From Nocardioides carbamazepini (GTDB taxonomy: Bacteria; Actinomycetota; Actinomycetes; Propionibacteriales; Nocardioidaceae): a stretch of 64,000 nucleotides of DNA. The position numbers were made by a program, and so were the translations under genes. Of this stretch, positions 8,362 to 17,641 are shown one piece after another (position 1 is the first letter of the stretch; the number at the start of each line of letters is the position of its first letter). The notes under the pieces are model-generated. The model saw only the letters and a program-made list of their open reading frames with translations, was not told the DNA's origin and made no database searches. Where the stretch lies: the NCBI RefSeq assembly GCF_024614185.1, contig NZ_JAHTLF010000008.1:124001-188000 (forward strand), given 5' to 3'.

Positions 8362-11300
8362 TCAGCGGCGGACCACGTCAGCACCGCGTCGGCGGTCCAC
8401 CCACACGTCCCGCCCGCGAGGACCGTAGAACGTGTCGGCCCCGGCGCCGCCGCGGATCCGGTCGCGGCCGCCGCCGCCGGCGAGGTGGTCGTCTCCCCCG
8501 CCGCCGCGCAGCACGTCGGGCCCGCCGCCTCCGTGGAGCAGGTCGGGACCGCCCTTGCCGATCAGCCGGTCCCGGCCGGCGCCTCCCCAGACCAGATCGG
8601 TCCCGCCGGTGCCGACCAGGCGGTCGCCCTTCGGGCCGCCGCGGACGACCGTGAGCGTCACGACCGCGGTCCGCTCGCCGGCGGTGACCGTCACCGTGAC
8701 CAGCGCCCGGCCCTTCGCGCCGGTCGGGGTCAGCACCAGCCGGCGGCGCGCGCCGGCGCCGTCGACCAGGACGCCGTCGGGGGCGAGCACCCGGTGGTCG
8801 GACGAGGCGACCTCGACCCGCGCCCGGTCCGCGTCAGGAGCGTTCACCTGCAGGCCCAGCGTCGCCCGCCGCTTGCCGATGGCCTCGGGCGCGAGGGTGG
8901 CGGCAAGCGGCAGCGGCGTGCCGGGCGTGGTCGGCGGGGTGATGACCAGGTCGGAGGCGCACACGTCGGTGAGGCGACTCGGGACATCGACTCCCGGCTC
9001 GGTCGCCACCAGGTGACAGCCCGCCGGCGCGTCGGGCACGGAGAGGTAGCCGTCCACCGGCGTCACGGTGCGGGCGACCCCGTCGACGTAGACCGTCGTG
9101 GGTCCGGTCGCGGTCGTGGGCAGGCTGATCGACCCCCGGGTGTTCCCGGGCACCGACACCACCACGCGCAGGGCGCCGTCGGCGCCGTGGTCGAAGGCCG
9201 CGCCCACGCTGCCGCGCACGGTCGGGGTGGTGATGGCCGCCCAGTCGAGGTCGCCCGGCTGCGGCCTGACCTGGAAGGTCGCGTAGCCCGCCGAGGTCGG
9301 CCGGATGCCGAACAGGCCGGACGGGACGTTGAAAGCCGGTGAGGCGGCCCACGGGTGGGAGTACGTCAGGTTGGGCTTCAGCGACGGGTCCCAGGCCTCC
9401 ATCGTCGAGCCCGCGCCGAGCTCGATCATGTGCAGCCAGCTGCGCACCCCGGTGCCGGTCGTCAGCATGTCGAGTGCCGCCTGGCCGTTGCCGCCGGCAT
9501 AGAGGCCCTGCACCAGGAACGCGGCGCAGTAGACGCTGCACACCATGCCGCGGGACCCGACGTACTGCGCGACCGCGGCGCGCTGGTCGTCCTCGGGCAC
9601 CCCGAAGGCGAGCGCGAACGCGCTGGCGTGCACCGCGCTGTGCCCGGTGGGGTTCAAGGAGGCGTCGAGGCCGTCGTCATAGCTGCCCGTGGCGGGGTCG
9701 TAGAGCCTGCTGTTGAGTCCGGCACGGACGCCGTCGGCCAGCTCGGCAAAGGCCACGGCATCGGCGTCCTTCCCGAGGGCGGTCGCGATCTCGGCCATGT
9801 CTCGGAAGGCGCGGTAGGACAGGGCGTTGACGACCGTGTTGAACGTACGGAACTGATAGCCGTCGCGCTCGGCGGCGGGCCAGTCGACGATGTCGCAGTC
9901 GGTGGAGCTGCTGCAGCCGTTCACGCCGCTGCTCTTGCCGACCAGACCCGTGACCGGGTCCACCCAGGACGTCGGCAGCTTGGTCTTCAGCACGTCGTAG
10001 TAGCCGGCCATCTGACTGGTGTCACCGGTCTGCTGCCACGCGTCGCGGACCGCGAGCACCACGTAGATCGGCCACTCCGTGGGCCAGGTCCGGTTGTTCT
10101 TGAAGTAGTCCATCGAGTACCGCGCGAGGGACAGGTCGTCCATCAGGTAGAGCGTCGACATCTGCTGGAGGTAGCCGTCGGCCTCGTAGTTGATGCGCTC
10201 CCGGGTCCAGGAGTCGGTGTAGAAGTTGAGGTTGAGCGACTCGATGGAGTTCTTCGCCAACTCATAGACCGAGACCAGATCCTGGTCGGAGGAGGCGAAG
10301 GTCGAGGCGTCCGCGTCGAACGGGTAGACCAACGCCAGCGCCTTGAGGTTCTCGGCGCTGACCTCCTGGGGCGCGCCGTCGACCTGGAGGTAGCGGAACA
10401 CCCGGGCACCCCAGGTCTCGATCGTCTGCTCGCCGTCGGCGAGGGTGACGATGTCCTGGTAGTTGTTGCCGGTCGACAGGTTGTGCTTGACCGTGCCGTC
10501 GGCGTTCTTCACCTCCCCGAAGCGCAGGGTGACGGTCGCGTCGGAGGTGCCGTCGACGGCGTAGTGCACACCCCCGATCCAGGTGCGGCCGAAGTCGACG
10601 ACATAGCTGTCGTCGTCGAGGCGGGTGATCGAGACAGGGTCCTCGAGCTGCTCGCGGACCTTGTCCGTGGGCGTCGCCGTCAGCTCCCCGATCGACGGGC
10701 GCACCGCCGCCGGCTCCCACGCGGCGTCGTCGTAGCCGGCCTCGTCCCAGCCCCAGGGGTAGGCACGGGCGTCGAGGTTCTCCTTCGGGGCGGCGTAGAC
10801 ACCGGTGCCGATGCTCCCGGCGCTGGGGAAGACCGTGCTCCCGTTCATCGCGCGCCAGCTCGGCCCGGAGCCGAAGACGTCTCGGGTGCCGTCGGCGTAC
10901 TCGACGACGAGCTCGGCCTGGAGCTTCTGCCCGCTCGTGGTGTAGGCCAGCGCGCCGATCGTGTTGGTCGCGCCCCGCCGGAGCAGATCAGTCACGTCGT
11001 AGCCGTCGTACCGGGTCTCCGAGCCGATCGGCTGGGTGGGCCCGAGGCCCACGAAGGCGCCGTTGAGGTAGGTCTTGTGGACATACTGCTTGGCGGGCTT
11101 GGCGTTGGATCCCGTCGCGTAGACCGCTCCCCACGAGATGTCCTTGTCGGCCAGCTCGACGTCGGTGCGCAGGAACGCCCAGTTGACTGCCGCGTCGCTG
11201 ATCAGGCAGTTGGCGGCCTTCGGCACGGCCAGTGCGCCGCCGTCGAGCGACCCGCAGGCGAACGGGTTGACCGAGGTGAAGTCGCCCACGAGCAGGCTCG

Positions 11301-12690
11301 CTCCCCCGCGGTGGTCAGTGACCGAGACGTCGTCCACCGTGCCCGTCTCGCTGTTGCCCGTCCGCACGCCGACGTAGCCACGACGGTAGGAGGCATCCGC
11401 GATCGTGCTGACCAGGACGCCGTCGATCGAGGTCCGGATCGTCGTCCCGACCACGGAGATCTGCACCGTGACCCGCTTGCCGAGCGCCAGCGTGCCCGCC
11501 GGCAGGTTGACCGTGCCGCCGAGGGTCGCATAGGTGCCCGACGACTGCTTGTGCGGCACGATCGTGTTGTCGCCCGCGCGCAGCTGCCACATGTAGCCGT
11601 TGCCGGCCTCGTCGGTGCGGAAGCGCAGCCCGACCGCCACCGCGGACACGGTCACGTCGGCGGTGTAGGTGTAGTCGGACCAGGAGCCGGCGACGAGGTC
11701 CAGCTTCGACGGGCCGACCACGAGCCTGCCGCCGGACACGCTCAGCGTCGGCATCTCGGCGACGTCGCCGCTGAAGTCGTTGCTGTAGAGCACCTCTCCC
11801 GACGGGTCGGTCACCACGACGTCGTCGAAGGTGGCCTGCTCGGTGCTGCCCGTGCGGAAGCCGATCCCGCCGCTCGGGAACGCCGTGTGATCGTCGCCGG
11901 AGCGCACCAGCACGTCGTCGATGTAGGTGCGCACCGTGGCGCCGACGATCTCCAGGCGCAGCGTGTGGGTGGTGCCGTTGTCGATGCTCAGCCCGTGATC
12001 GGCCAGGCTGGTGGTGTCGATCGCGGTGGTGCCGCTGTGGGTCTTGAGCGTGTTGGGGTCGGTCGGGGCGCCCGTGCTGCGGATCTGCCACAGGTAGAAC
12101 GAGGACGAGCTCGTCGCCCGGAAGAGCACACTCGCCGCGTTGGCCACCACCGTGAAGTCGGTCTCGAAGGTGTAGTCGGTCCAGTTCGACGCGCTCGGCG
12201 CCCAGATCGGCGACGAGTCGCTCCAGGTCGTGCCGGTGCCGAACTGCGCGACCTCCGACCACGCCGTCGCGGTGTCGTCGGCGCCCCAGGTCCGCACCGC
12301 CCAGTAGTAGCGCTCGGCCGGTGCGAGGGCGGCTCCGTCGTAGGCGATGCCACGCTGGTCGCTGCTGCTCACCCGGCCGCTGTCCCACACGTCGCCCGCC
12401 CCTGAGGCCGCGCCGTCACGCGAGCTCGCCACGATCACCTGGTACGCCGTCTGCCGGGTCGTGCCGACATGCCAGCCGAACAGCGGGATCCCTTCGACGT
12501 CGACCGGTCGCGCGATCCCGTTGACCGACAGTCCGCTCGGCTCGCTCCCGACCGGGGTCCCGGCGGGTGCGACGGCAACGACCGTGCCGACCCCAGCCAG
12601 CGGCGTGGTGGAGGCGAGCGGGGCCACGGCGGTGAGAGAGCCGGTCAGGGTGACCGCTCCCAGAGCGACGACGAGGAGGCGACGGATCAT
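8362..12690 (-). CDS. Secreted GH78 alpha-L-rhamnosidase with RTX-like C-terminal repeats
   Basis: A 1442-residue exported glycoside hydrolase. ATG12690 opens a signal peptide (MIRRLLVVALGAVTLTG). Next come a fibronectin-like domain (about 45-150) and two similar jelly-roll modules with WTDYTFETDF and WSDYTYTADV signatures (about 160-470). The GH78 N-domain and the (alpha/alpha)6 catalytic barrel follow. The barrel has DSWTRERINYEAD, where Asp, Glu (+5) and Asp (+12) match the spacing of catalytic residues in characterised rhamnosidases; a later TMEAWD supplies the expected second Glu. The last 95 residues are GGxGxD-type calcium-binding repeats (GGAGRDRL, GGGGDDHL, GGAGADTF). Likely role: removing terminal L-rhamnose from plant or microbial glycans outside the cell. 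Confidence 0.9.
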   Translation of the reverse strand: MIRRLLVVALGAVTLTGSLTAVAPLASTTPLAGVGTVVAVAPAGTPVGSEPSGLSVNGIARPVDVEGIPLFGWHVGTTRQTAYQVIVASSRDGAASGAGDVWDSGRVSSSDQRGIAYDGAALAPAERYYWAVRTWGADDTATAWSEVAQFGTGTTWSDSSPIWAPSASNWTDYTFETDFTVVANAASVLFRATSSSSFYLWQIRSTGAPTDPNTLKTHSGTTAIDTTSLADHGLSIDNGTTHTLRLEIVGATVRTYIDDVLVRSGDDHTAFPSGGIGFRTGSTEQATFDDVVVTDPSGEVLYSNDFSGDVAEMPTLSVSGGRLVVGPSKLDLVAGSWSDYTYTADVTVSAVAVGLRFRTDEAGNGYMWQLRAGDNTIVPHKQSSGTYATLGGTVNLPAGTLALGKRVTVQISVVGTTIRTSIDGVLVSTIADASYRRGYVGVRTGNSETGTVDDVSVTDHRGGASLLVGDFTSVNPFACGSLDGGALAVPKAANCLISDAAVNWAFLRTDVELADKDISWGAVYATGSNAKPAKQYVHKTYLNGAFVGLGPTQPIGSETRYDGYDVTDLLRRGATNTIGALAYTTSGQKLQAELVVEYADGTRDVFGSGPSWRAMNGSTVFPSAGSIGTGVYAAPKENLDARAYPWGWDEAGYDDAAWEPAAVRPSIGELTATPTDKVREQLEDPVSITRLDDDSYVVDFGRTWIGGVHYAVDGTSDATVTLRFGEVKNADGTVKHNLSTGNNYQDIVTLADGEQTIETWGARVFRYLQVDGAPQEVSAENLKALALVYPFDADASTFASSDQDLVSVYELAKNSIESLNLNFYTDSWTRERINYEADGYLQQMSTLYLMDDLSLARYSMDYFKNNRTWPTEWPIYVVLAVRDAWQQTGDTSQMAGYYDVLKTKLPTSWVDPVTGLVGKSSGVNGCSSSTDCDIVDWPAAERDGYQFRTFNTVVNALSYRAFRDMAEIATALGKDADAVAFAELADGVRAGLNSRLYDPATGSYDDGLDASLNPTGHSAVHASAFALAFGVPEDDQRAAVAQYVGSRGMVCSVYCAAFLVQGLYAGGNGQAALDMLTTGTGVRSWLHMIELGAGSTMEAWDPSLKPNLTYSHPWAASPAFNVPSGLFGIRPTSAGYATFQVRPQPGDLDWAAITTPTVRGSVGAAFDHGADGALRVVVSVPGNTRGSISLPTTATGPTTVYVDGVARTVTPVDGYLSVPDAPAGCHLVATEPGVDVPSRLTDVCASDLVITPPTTPGTPLPLAATLAPEAIGKRRATLGLQVNAPDADRARVEVASSDHRVLAPDGVLVDGAGARRRLVLTPTGAKGRALVTVTVTAGERTAVVTLTVVRGGPKGDRLVGTGGTDLVWGGAGRDRLIGKGGPDLLHGGGGPDVLRGGGGDDHLAGGGGRDRIRGGAGADTFYGPRGRDVWVDRRRGADVVRR

Positions 12691-12733
12691 CGACTGCGCT
12701 TTCTGTTGTCCGGTGACGACCGCCACACTCTGA

Positions 12734-12747
12734 TTGAATCGGTTCAA
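12734..12747. promoter_or_regulatory. LacI-family-like operator upstream of the rhamnosidase
   Basis: TTGAATCGGTTCAA is an inverted repeat (5 of 6 arm positions) around a central CG. This is the typical form of LacI/GalR-family operators. It lies about 45 bases upstream of the rhamnosidase ATG, where it could overlap the promoter. No LacI-type regulator is in the window. Confidence 0.55.
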
Positions 12748-12757
12748 CCCCGCAACC

Positions 12758-12779
12758 GCTTGTCCGGATCCGGACAAGC
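12758..12779. terminator. Perfect 22-base palindrome after the DUF4192 gene
   Basis: Perfect dyad with arms GCTTGTCCG and CGGACAAGC around GATC, so it can form a 9-bp hairpin with a 4-base loop. It begins two bases after the DUF4192 stop on the minus strand, which suits a terminator without a U-tract. It could instead be a DNA-binding site, as it also lies upstream of the rhamnosidase promoter. Confidence 0.5.
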
Positions 12780-12781
12780 CG

Positions 12782-13801
12782 TCACAGCCCCGCCGCCCAG
12801 TCGGAGTGTCCTTCCCACGCCTGGGGTGGCACCGCGCCCTGGAGGATGCTGCCGAGGTGCTCGGCCAGCCGGTAGCTGGGACAGGCCCGCAGACAGCGGT
12901 CGACGGCGATCCACGCGAGCGCACCGTTGCCGGACTGCCAGGCCGACCAGCCGAGCAGGGCGGCCGGCGCGGCCACGAGGGCGTCCGGCGCCCGACGCAC
13001 GACGTCGGACCAGAGCCGGACGTGCGCCTCGGCGTTGCGGCGCCCGAGGTCGGACCAGGCCGCGTCACGGACCCGGGAGGCCTGCATCACCCACAGCAGC
13101 CGCGCGAGATCGGCGTCGTCGGGCACCGCCGCAGCGGCGAGCAGGTCACGCACCGTGCCCAGCACCCACTCCCCGGCATCACGGATCGACCGCCCGCTCG
13201 TCGGCACCCCGGCGTCGGCGAACCTGCCGGCGACCAGCGCACTGCTGACGGCCGCCGCGGCGGCCGGATCCTGGTCGAGCGAGGCGACCAGGTCGGCCCG
13301 GGACCCGTGCACCAGCCGGCCCGAGACCATCGCCTCCACCACGAACGGGTGCGCGGTGACGTCGTAGGGATGTCGCCGCCTCCGGGCGGCCGGGTCGGGA
13401 TGCCCGAGCTCGCGGTAGTGGGTGCCGTCGGCCAGCAGGGCGGCCACGACCACCAGTCCGGCGCGCCGGCACTCACGCCGGAGTGCACGGTGCAGCGCCT
13501 CCGCCGCCGGCGGGTCGTCGGCGTAGTAGAGCAGGACGGCGTGGGTGGCGCCGTGCCGCAGCGCCGGGCCGAGGAGGTCGTCGGCCACCTGCCGGCGCAC
13601 CTCACGGGACTGCACCGCCATGGGTGGCAGATCGGTGCGGGCATGGAACGGGTGCCGGGCACCGAAGGTCATCAGCACGACGGACTGCTCGAGCCAGAAC
13701 CCGATCAGGACGGGGGCCACGGCCAGCAGGTCCTCGGGGCCGTGGACGGTCAGGGAGGTGGGTGGACGGGGTGTCTCGGAGGTCGTGGTCATGACGAGCA
13801 C
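12782..13801 (-). CDS. DUF4192 family protein
   Basis: A 339-residue soluble protein matching the actinobacterial DUF4192 family. The N-terminus reads HGPEDLLAVAPVLIGFWLEQSVVLMTF, followed by a Rossmann-like half with HAVLLYYADD and a helical C-terminal half rich in Trp/Ala (ALLGWSAWQSGNGALAWIAVDRCL). Function is unknown. ATG13801 is the first start; ATG13792 three codons later is also possible. It is transcribed divergently from dinB with a 126-base gap and ends next to a strong palindrome. Confidence 0.8.
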   Translation of the reverse strand: MLVMTTTSETPRPPTSLTVHGPEDLLAVAPVLIGFWLEQSVVLMTFGARHPFHARTDLPPMAVQSREVRRQVADDLLGPALRHGATHAVLLYYADDPPAAEALHRALRRECRRAGLVVVAALLADGTHYRELGHPDPAARRRRHPYDVTAHPFVVEAMVSGRLVHGSRADLVASLDQDPAAAAAVSSALVAGRFADAGVPTSGRSIRDAGEWVLGTVRDLLAAAAVPDDADLARLLWVMQASRVRDAAWSDLGRRNAEAHVRLWSDVVRRAPDALVAAPAALLGWSAWQSGNGALAWIAVDRCLRACPSYRLAEHLGSILQGAVPPQAWEGHSDWAAGL

Positions 13802-13914
13802 GGTGGCCCGGACGGCCGGCAGGCACGCGGATCGCCGAGGCGCCCCTGGGGGAGGACCTGTCCGGACACCGGCGTTGTGGACAGGCGAGGGCTCCGGCTG
13901 TCACCGGTGAGCAC

Positions 13915-13920
13915 TAACGT
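13915..13920 (+). promoter_or_regulatory. -10-like hexamer TAACGT upstream of dinB
   Basis: TAACGT ends seven bases before GTG13928. It supports that codon over the in-frame GTGs at 13907 and 13919 as the start of a leaderless dinB. Confidence 0.45.
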
Positions 13921-13927
13921 GACGTCC

Positions 13928-15274
13928 GTGCGCGCCCACGCCTCGGTCCTCCACCTGGACCTCGACGCGTTCTTCGCGGCGGTGGAGCAGCGCGACAAGC
14001 CCTCCCTGCGGGGGAAGCCGGTGGTCGTCGGCGGCACGGGCGGTCGTGGCGTGGTGTCGACCGCGTCCTACGAGGCCCGGGCCTTCGGCGTCCGCTCGGC
14101 CATGTCCACCCGCGAGGCCCGCGCCCGGTGCCCGCACGCGGCGTACCTCTCCGGGCGCTTCGAGGCCTACCGCTCCGCCAGCGCCGCGGTGATGGCGGTC
14201 CTGCGCGACTGCTCGCCCCTGGTCGAGCCGCTGTCCCTCGACGAGGCCTTCGTCGACCTCGCCCGGGCGGACCTCCCCGACCTGGAGGTGGCGACGGTGA
14301 GCGCGCTCGCCGAGGAGCTGCGGGCCCGGGTGCACCAGGTGACCGGCGGGCTGACCGCGTCCGTCGGGGTCGCCTCGTCGAAGTTCCTCGCCAAGATCGC
14401 CAGCGACCTGCGCAAGCCCGACGGGCTGGTCGTGATCGAGCCGGGCACCGAGCTCGCCCTGCTCCGCCCGCTGCACGTCTCGGTGATCCCCGGCGTCGGT
14501 CCCGCGACCGTGGAGCGGTTGAAGCGGGCCGGCGTGCACACCGTCGAGGAGCTGGAGCGGGTCAGCCAGGAGGAGCTGGTACGCCTGGTCGGCAAGGCTC
14601 AGGGCCAGGGTCTGTTCCAGCTGGCCCGGGCCGAGGACGACCGGCCGGTCGTCGCCGACCGCGAGACGAAGTCGGTGAGCGTCGAGGGGACCTACGAGCA
14701 CGACCTGACCGACCGGCCGCAGATGGGCGCGATCGTCACGCGGCAGGCCGGCGAGGTCGCGAAGCGGCTGCGGGCGAGCGGCCTGTCCGGGCGCACGATC
14801 ACCCTCAAGGTGCGCCTCTACGACTTCACCACCCTCAGCCGCTCCTCCACCCTCCCGGCCCCAACCGACGAGCCGGCGACGATCGCCCGCCTGGCCCGGA
14901 CCCTGCTCGAGGACCTCGACACCTCCGGCGGCGTCCGGCTGCTCGGCGTCGGCGTCTCCGGCCTCGCCGACTGGATCCAGGAGGATCTCTTCGCCACGAC
15001 CGAACCGGGCGAGGACGCCACGGCGGAGGCGGCTCCGGAGGCCGAGCCCGACCAGGCCGGCGCGCGCTGGCGCAGCGCCACCTGGGCGCCCGGGATGGAC
15101 ATCGTGCATGCCGGGCACGGCCGCGGCTGGGTCTGGGGATCCGGCCGGGGCGTGGTGACGGTCCGCTTCGAGACGGCCGAGACCCCGCCCGGTCCGGTGC
15201 GCTCGTTCCGCGCGGACGACCCTGACCTCGAGCGCTGGCGACCGCCGTCCGAGGAGCAACCGGCGGAGCAGTAG
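13928..15274 (+). CDS. dinB: DNA polymerase IV (Y-family, translesion)
   Basis: A 448-residue Y-family polymerase. The palm begins with HLDLDAFFAAVEQ (first catalytic Asp) and continues with the SLDEAFVDL motif carrying the second acidic pair. Then come the thumb and HhH region (VIPGVGPATVERLKRAG) and a little-finger domain. The C-terminus has an acidic linker and an extra segment of about 60 residues (GMDIVHAGHGRGWVWGSGRGVVTVRFET) seen in many actinobacterial DinB proteins. It performs error-prone lesion bypass. No LexA box (GAAC-N4-GTTC or similar) is visible just upstream. Confidence 0.93.
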   Translation: MRAHASVLHLDLDAFFAAVEQRDKPSLRGKPVVVGGTGGRGVVSTASYEARAFGVRSAMSTREARARCPHAAYLSGRFEAYRSASAAVMAVLRDCSPLVEPLSLDEAFVDLARADLPDLEVATVSALAEELRARVHQVTGGLTASVGVASSKFLAKIASDLRKPDGLVVIEPGTELALLRPLHVSVIPGVGPATVERLKRAGVHTVEELERVSQEELVRLVGKAQGQGLFQLARAEDDRPVVADRETKSVSVEGTYEHDLTDRPQMGAIVTRQAGEVAKRLRASGLSGRTITLKVRLYDFTTLSRSSTLPAPTDEPATIARLARTLLEDLDTSGGVRLLGVGVSGLADWIQEDLFATTEPGEDATAEAAPEAEPDQAGARWRSATWAPGMDIVHAGHGRGWVWGSGRGVVTVRFETAETPPGPVRSFRADDPDLERWRPPSEEQPAEQ

Positions 15275-15284
15275 CGTTCCGGGC

Positions 15285-17480
15285 ATGCCCGCCGACCTGC
15301 CCGTCCCCCCGAGCGCCCCACGCCACCCCGTCACCACGACGAACCACGGCCACACCCGCACCGACGAGTACGAGTGGCTGCGTGCCAAGGAGGACCCGGC
15401 GGTCATCGCGCATCTCGAGGCCGAGAACGCGTACACGCAGGGGCGCACCGCCCACCTCGCCGACCTGCGCGGCCGGATCTACGACGAGATCAAGGCCCGC
15501 ACCCTGGAGACCGACCTGTCGGTGCCGACCCGGGTGCGCGGGTTCTGGTACTACGGGCGCTCCTTCGAGGGCCGCCAGTACGGCGCCAGCTGCCGCGTCC
15601 CCGTCGCCGACCCCGGCGACTGGACCCCGCCGCAGCCCGCGGCCGACGCGAGCCCGGACCAGCCGGCACTGCCCGGCGAGGAGGTGCTGCTCGACCTGGA
15701 CGCGCTGGCGGAGGGCCATGAGTTCTTCAGCCTCGGCGGTTCCTCGGTCAGCCCCGACGACCGCCTGCTGGCCTACGCCGTCGACGTGGTCGGCGACGAG
15801 CGCTACACCGTCCGGGTCCTCGACCTCGCCACCCGCGAGCTGCACGAGGACGTCCTCACCGACGTCCTCGGCGGGGTGACCTGGGGCGACGTCTCCGCGT
15901 CCGGCGAGGCCGACCACTTCTACTACACGACCGTCGACGAGGCCTGGCGTTCCGACAAGGTCTGGCGCCACCGCCTCGGCACCGCGCAGGCCGACGACGA
16001 GCTGGTGTTCCACGAGCCCGACGGCCGCTACTTCGTGGGCGTCGGACGCACCCGCAGCCGGCGCTACGTGATGATCGCGGCGAGCTCCAAGACGACCTCG
16101 GAGTTCCACGTGCTCGACGCGAGCGACTCGCAGGCCCGGCCCGTCTGCTTCGCCGAGCGCACCGAGGGTGTCGAGTACTCCCTCGAGCACGCCGTCGTCG
16201 GGGGCCAGGACCGCTTCCTCGTCCTCCACAACGCCGACGGACCCGAGTTCGAGCTCGGCCACGCGCCCGCCGTACCCACGGCGCCGGAGGACTGGCGGCC
16301 GCTGCTCCCCCACGACCTCGCGGTCCGGCTGGAGGACGTCGACGCCTTCGCCGGCCACCTCGTCGTCCAGCAGCGCAGCAACGGCAGCAGCCAGGTCCGG
16401 ATCCTCGACCTCGGCGACGACCCGGAGCACCCCGTCACCGGCGACCGGCTCGTCGAGTTCCCGGGCGAGCTCGCCACCGTCGGCGCGGGCAGCAACCCGG
16501 CCTTCGAGCAGCCGACCATCCGCGTCGGCATGACCAGCCTCGCCCACCCGTCGGCGGTCTACGACCACGACCTGCGCACCGGCGAGCTGGTGCTGCGCAA
16601 GCAGGCGCCCGTGCTCGGCGGCTACGACCCGGACGCCTACGAGGAGCACCGGCTCTGGGCGACCTCCGTCGACGGCGTGAAGGTGCCGATCTCGCTGGTC
16701 GTCCGCAAGGGCGTCCGCGGGGCCGAGGGCACCGGACGGGTCCCCGTCCACCTCTACGGGTACGGCGCCTACGAGGCCTCGATCGACCCCTACTTCGCGG
16801 TCGCCCGGCTCTCCCTGCTCGACCGCGGCGCCGCGTTCGCGATCGCCCACGTCCGCGGTGGCGGCGAGATGGGCCGGCACTGGTACGACGACGGCAAGCT
16901 CGAGCACAAGCAGCACACCTTCGACGACTTCATCGCCGCCGCCCGCCACCTGGTCGAGGCCGGCTGGACGACCCCGGACCGGATCGTCGCGGAGGGCGCG
17001 AGCGCCGGCGGCCTGCTCATCGGCGCCGTGGCCAACCAGGCGCCCGAGGCGTTCGGCGGCTTCGTGGCCGGCGTCCCGTTCGTGGACACCCTCACCACGA
17101 TGCTCGACGCCACCCTCCCGCTCACGGTCCCGGAGTACGACGAGTGGGGCAACCCGACCGACGACCCGGTCGCCTACGAGCGGATCGCCGGCTACGCGCC
17201 GTACGAGAACGTCGCCGACCGGCCCTACCCGCCGATCCTCGCCGAGACGTCCCTCAACGACACCCGGGTCCTCTACGTGGAGCCCGCGAAGTGGGTCGCC
17301 CGGCTGCGCGAGCGGGCGCCGCGGGCCGACGTGCTGCTGCGTACGGAGATGGCGGCCGGCCACGGGGGCGTCTCGGGCCGCTACCGCGCCTGGGAGGACC
17401 GCGCGTTCTCCCTCGCGTGGATCCTGGACCGGCTCGGCCTGGCCGACGCGGAGTCGGCCGCCGCCGAGTCCGCAAGTTGA
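15285..17480 (+). CDS. ptrB: Oligopeptidase B (S9A prolyl oligopeptidase family)
   Basis: A 731-residue cytoplasmic serine peptidase without signal peptide. Residues 1-75 and the C-terminal third form the alpha/beta-hydrolase; the middle forms the seven-bladed propeller cap. The nucleophile lies in GASAGG (Ser573). The acid lies in the SLNDTRV segment and the His in AAGHGG. Oligopeptidase B cleaves short peptides after Arg or Lys, and the C-terminal GHGGVSGRY stretch is typical of that subfamily. It starts 11 bases after the dinB stop in the same direction and may be co-transcribed with it. Confidence 0.92.
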   Translation: MPADLPVPPSAPRHPVTTTNHGHTRTDEYEWLRAKEDPAVIAHLEAENAYTQGRTAHLADLRGRIYDEIKARTLETDLSVPTRVRGFWYYGRSFEGRQYGASCRVPVADPGDWTPPQPAADASPDQPALPGEEVLLDLDALAEGHEFFSLGGSSVSPDDRLLAYAVDVVGDERYTVRVLDLATRELHEDVLTDVLGGVTWGDVSASGEADHFYYTTVDEAWRSDKVWRHRLGTAQADDELVFHEPDGRYFVGVGRTRSRRYVMIAASSKTTSEFHVLDASDSQARPVCFAERTEGVEYSLEHAVVGGQDRFLVLHNADGPEFELGHAPAVPTAPEDWRPLLPHDLAVRLEDVDAFAGHLVVQQRSNGSSQVRILDLGDDPEHPVTGDRLVEFPGELATVGAGSNPAFEQPTIRVGMTSLAHPSAVYDHDLRTGELVLRKQAPVLGGYDPDAYEEHRLWATSVDGVKVPISLVVRKGVRGAEGTGRVPVHLYGYGAYEASIDPYFAVARLSLLDRGAAFAIAHVRGGGEMGRHWYDDGKLEHKQHTFDDFIAAARHLVEAGWTTPDRIVAEGASAGGLLIGAVANQAPEAFGGFVAGVPFVDTLTTMLDATLPLTVPEYDEWGNPTDDPVAYERIAGYAPYENVADRPYPPILAETSLNDTRVLYVEPAKWVARLRERAPRADVLLRTEMAAGHGGVSGRYRAWEDRAFSLAWILDRLGLADAESAAAESAS

Positions 17481-17564
17481 GAACTCCCTGAGATTCGCCG
17501 CGGGGCGCAACTTCTGGGATCCCCCGGACGTCAAAGCCGGTGAGAGCAACACCGAAGGTCCTGG

Positions 17565-17590
17565 GGAATCCCGGGTACCTCCCCGGTGTT
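17565..17590 (+). promoter_or_regulatory. SigR/SigH-type promoter (GGAAT-N18-GTT) upstream of the sigma factor
   Basis: GGAAT at 17565-17569 and GTT at 17588-17590 are separated by exactly 18 bases. This matches the consensus of oxidative/thiol-stress ECF sigma factors (Streptomyces SigR, mycobacterial SigH). Transcription would begin near 17597 and give a leader of about 45 nt carrying the GAAGGAGGG ribosome site. Confidence 0.6.
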
Positions 17591-17641
17591 GGAACCACAG
17601 GTGCGGAGGGCTTCCACCGCACGGGCGAAGGAGGGACCGCG

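Noticed and set aside
9355..12405. Open frame of 1016 codons on the plus strand across the rhamnosidase gene
   Set aside because: It is antisense to a gene with clear GH78 motifs. Its translation is Gly/Arg/His/Val-rich with no domain, as expected for the mirror frame of high-GC coding DNA.
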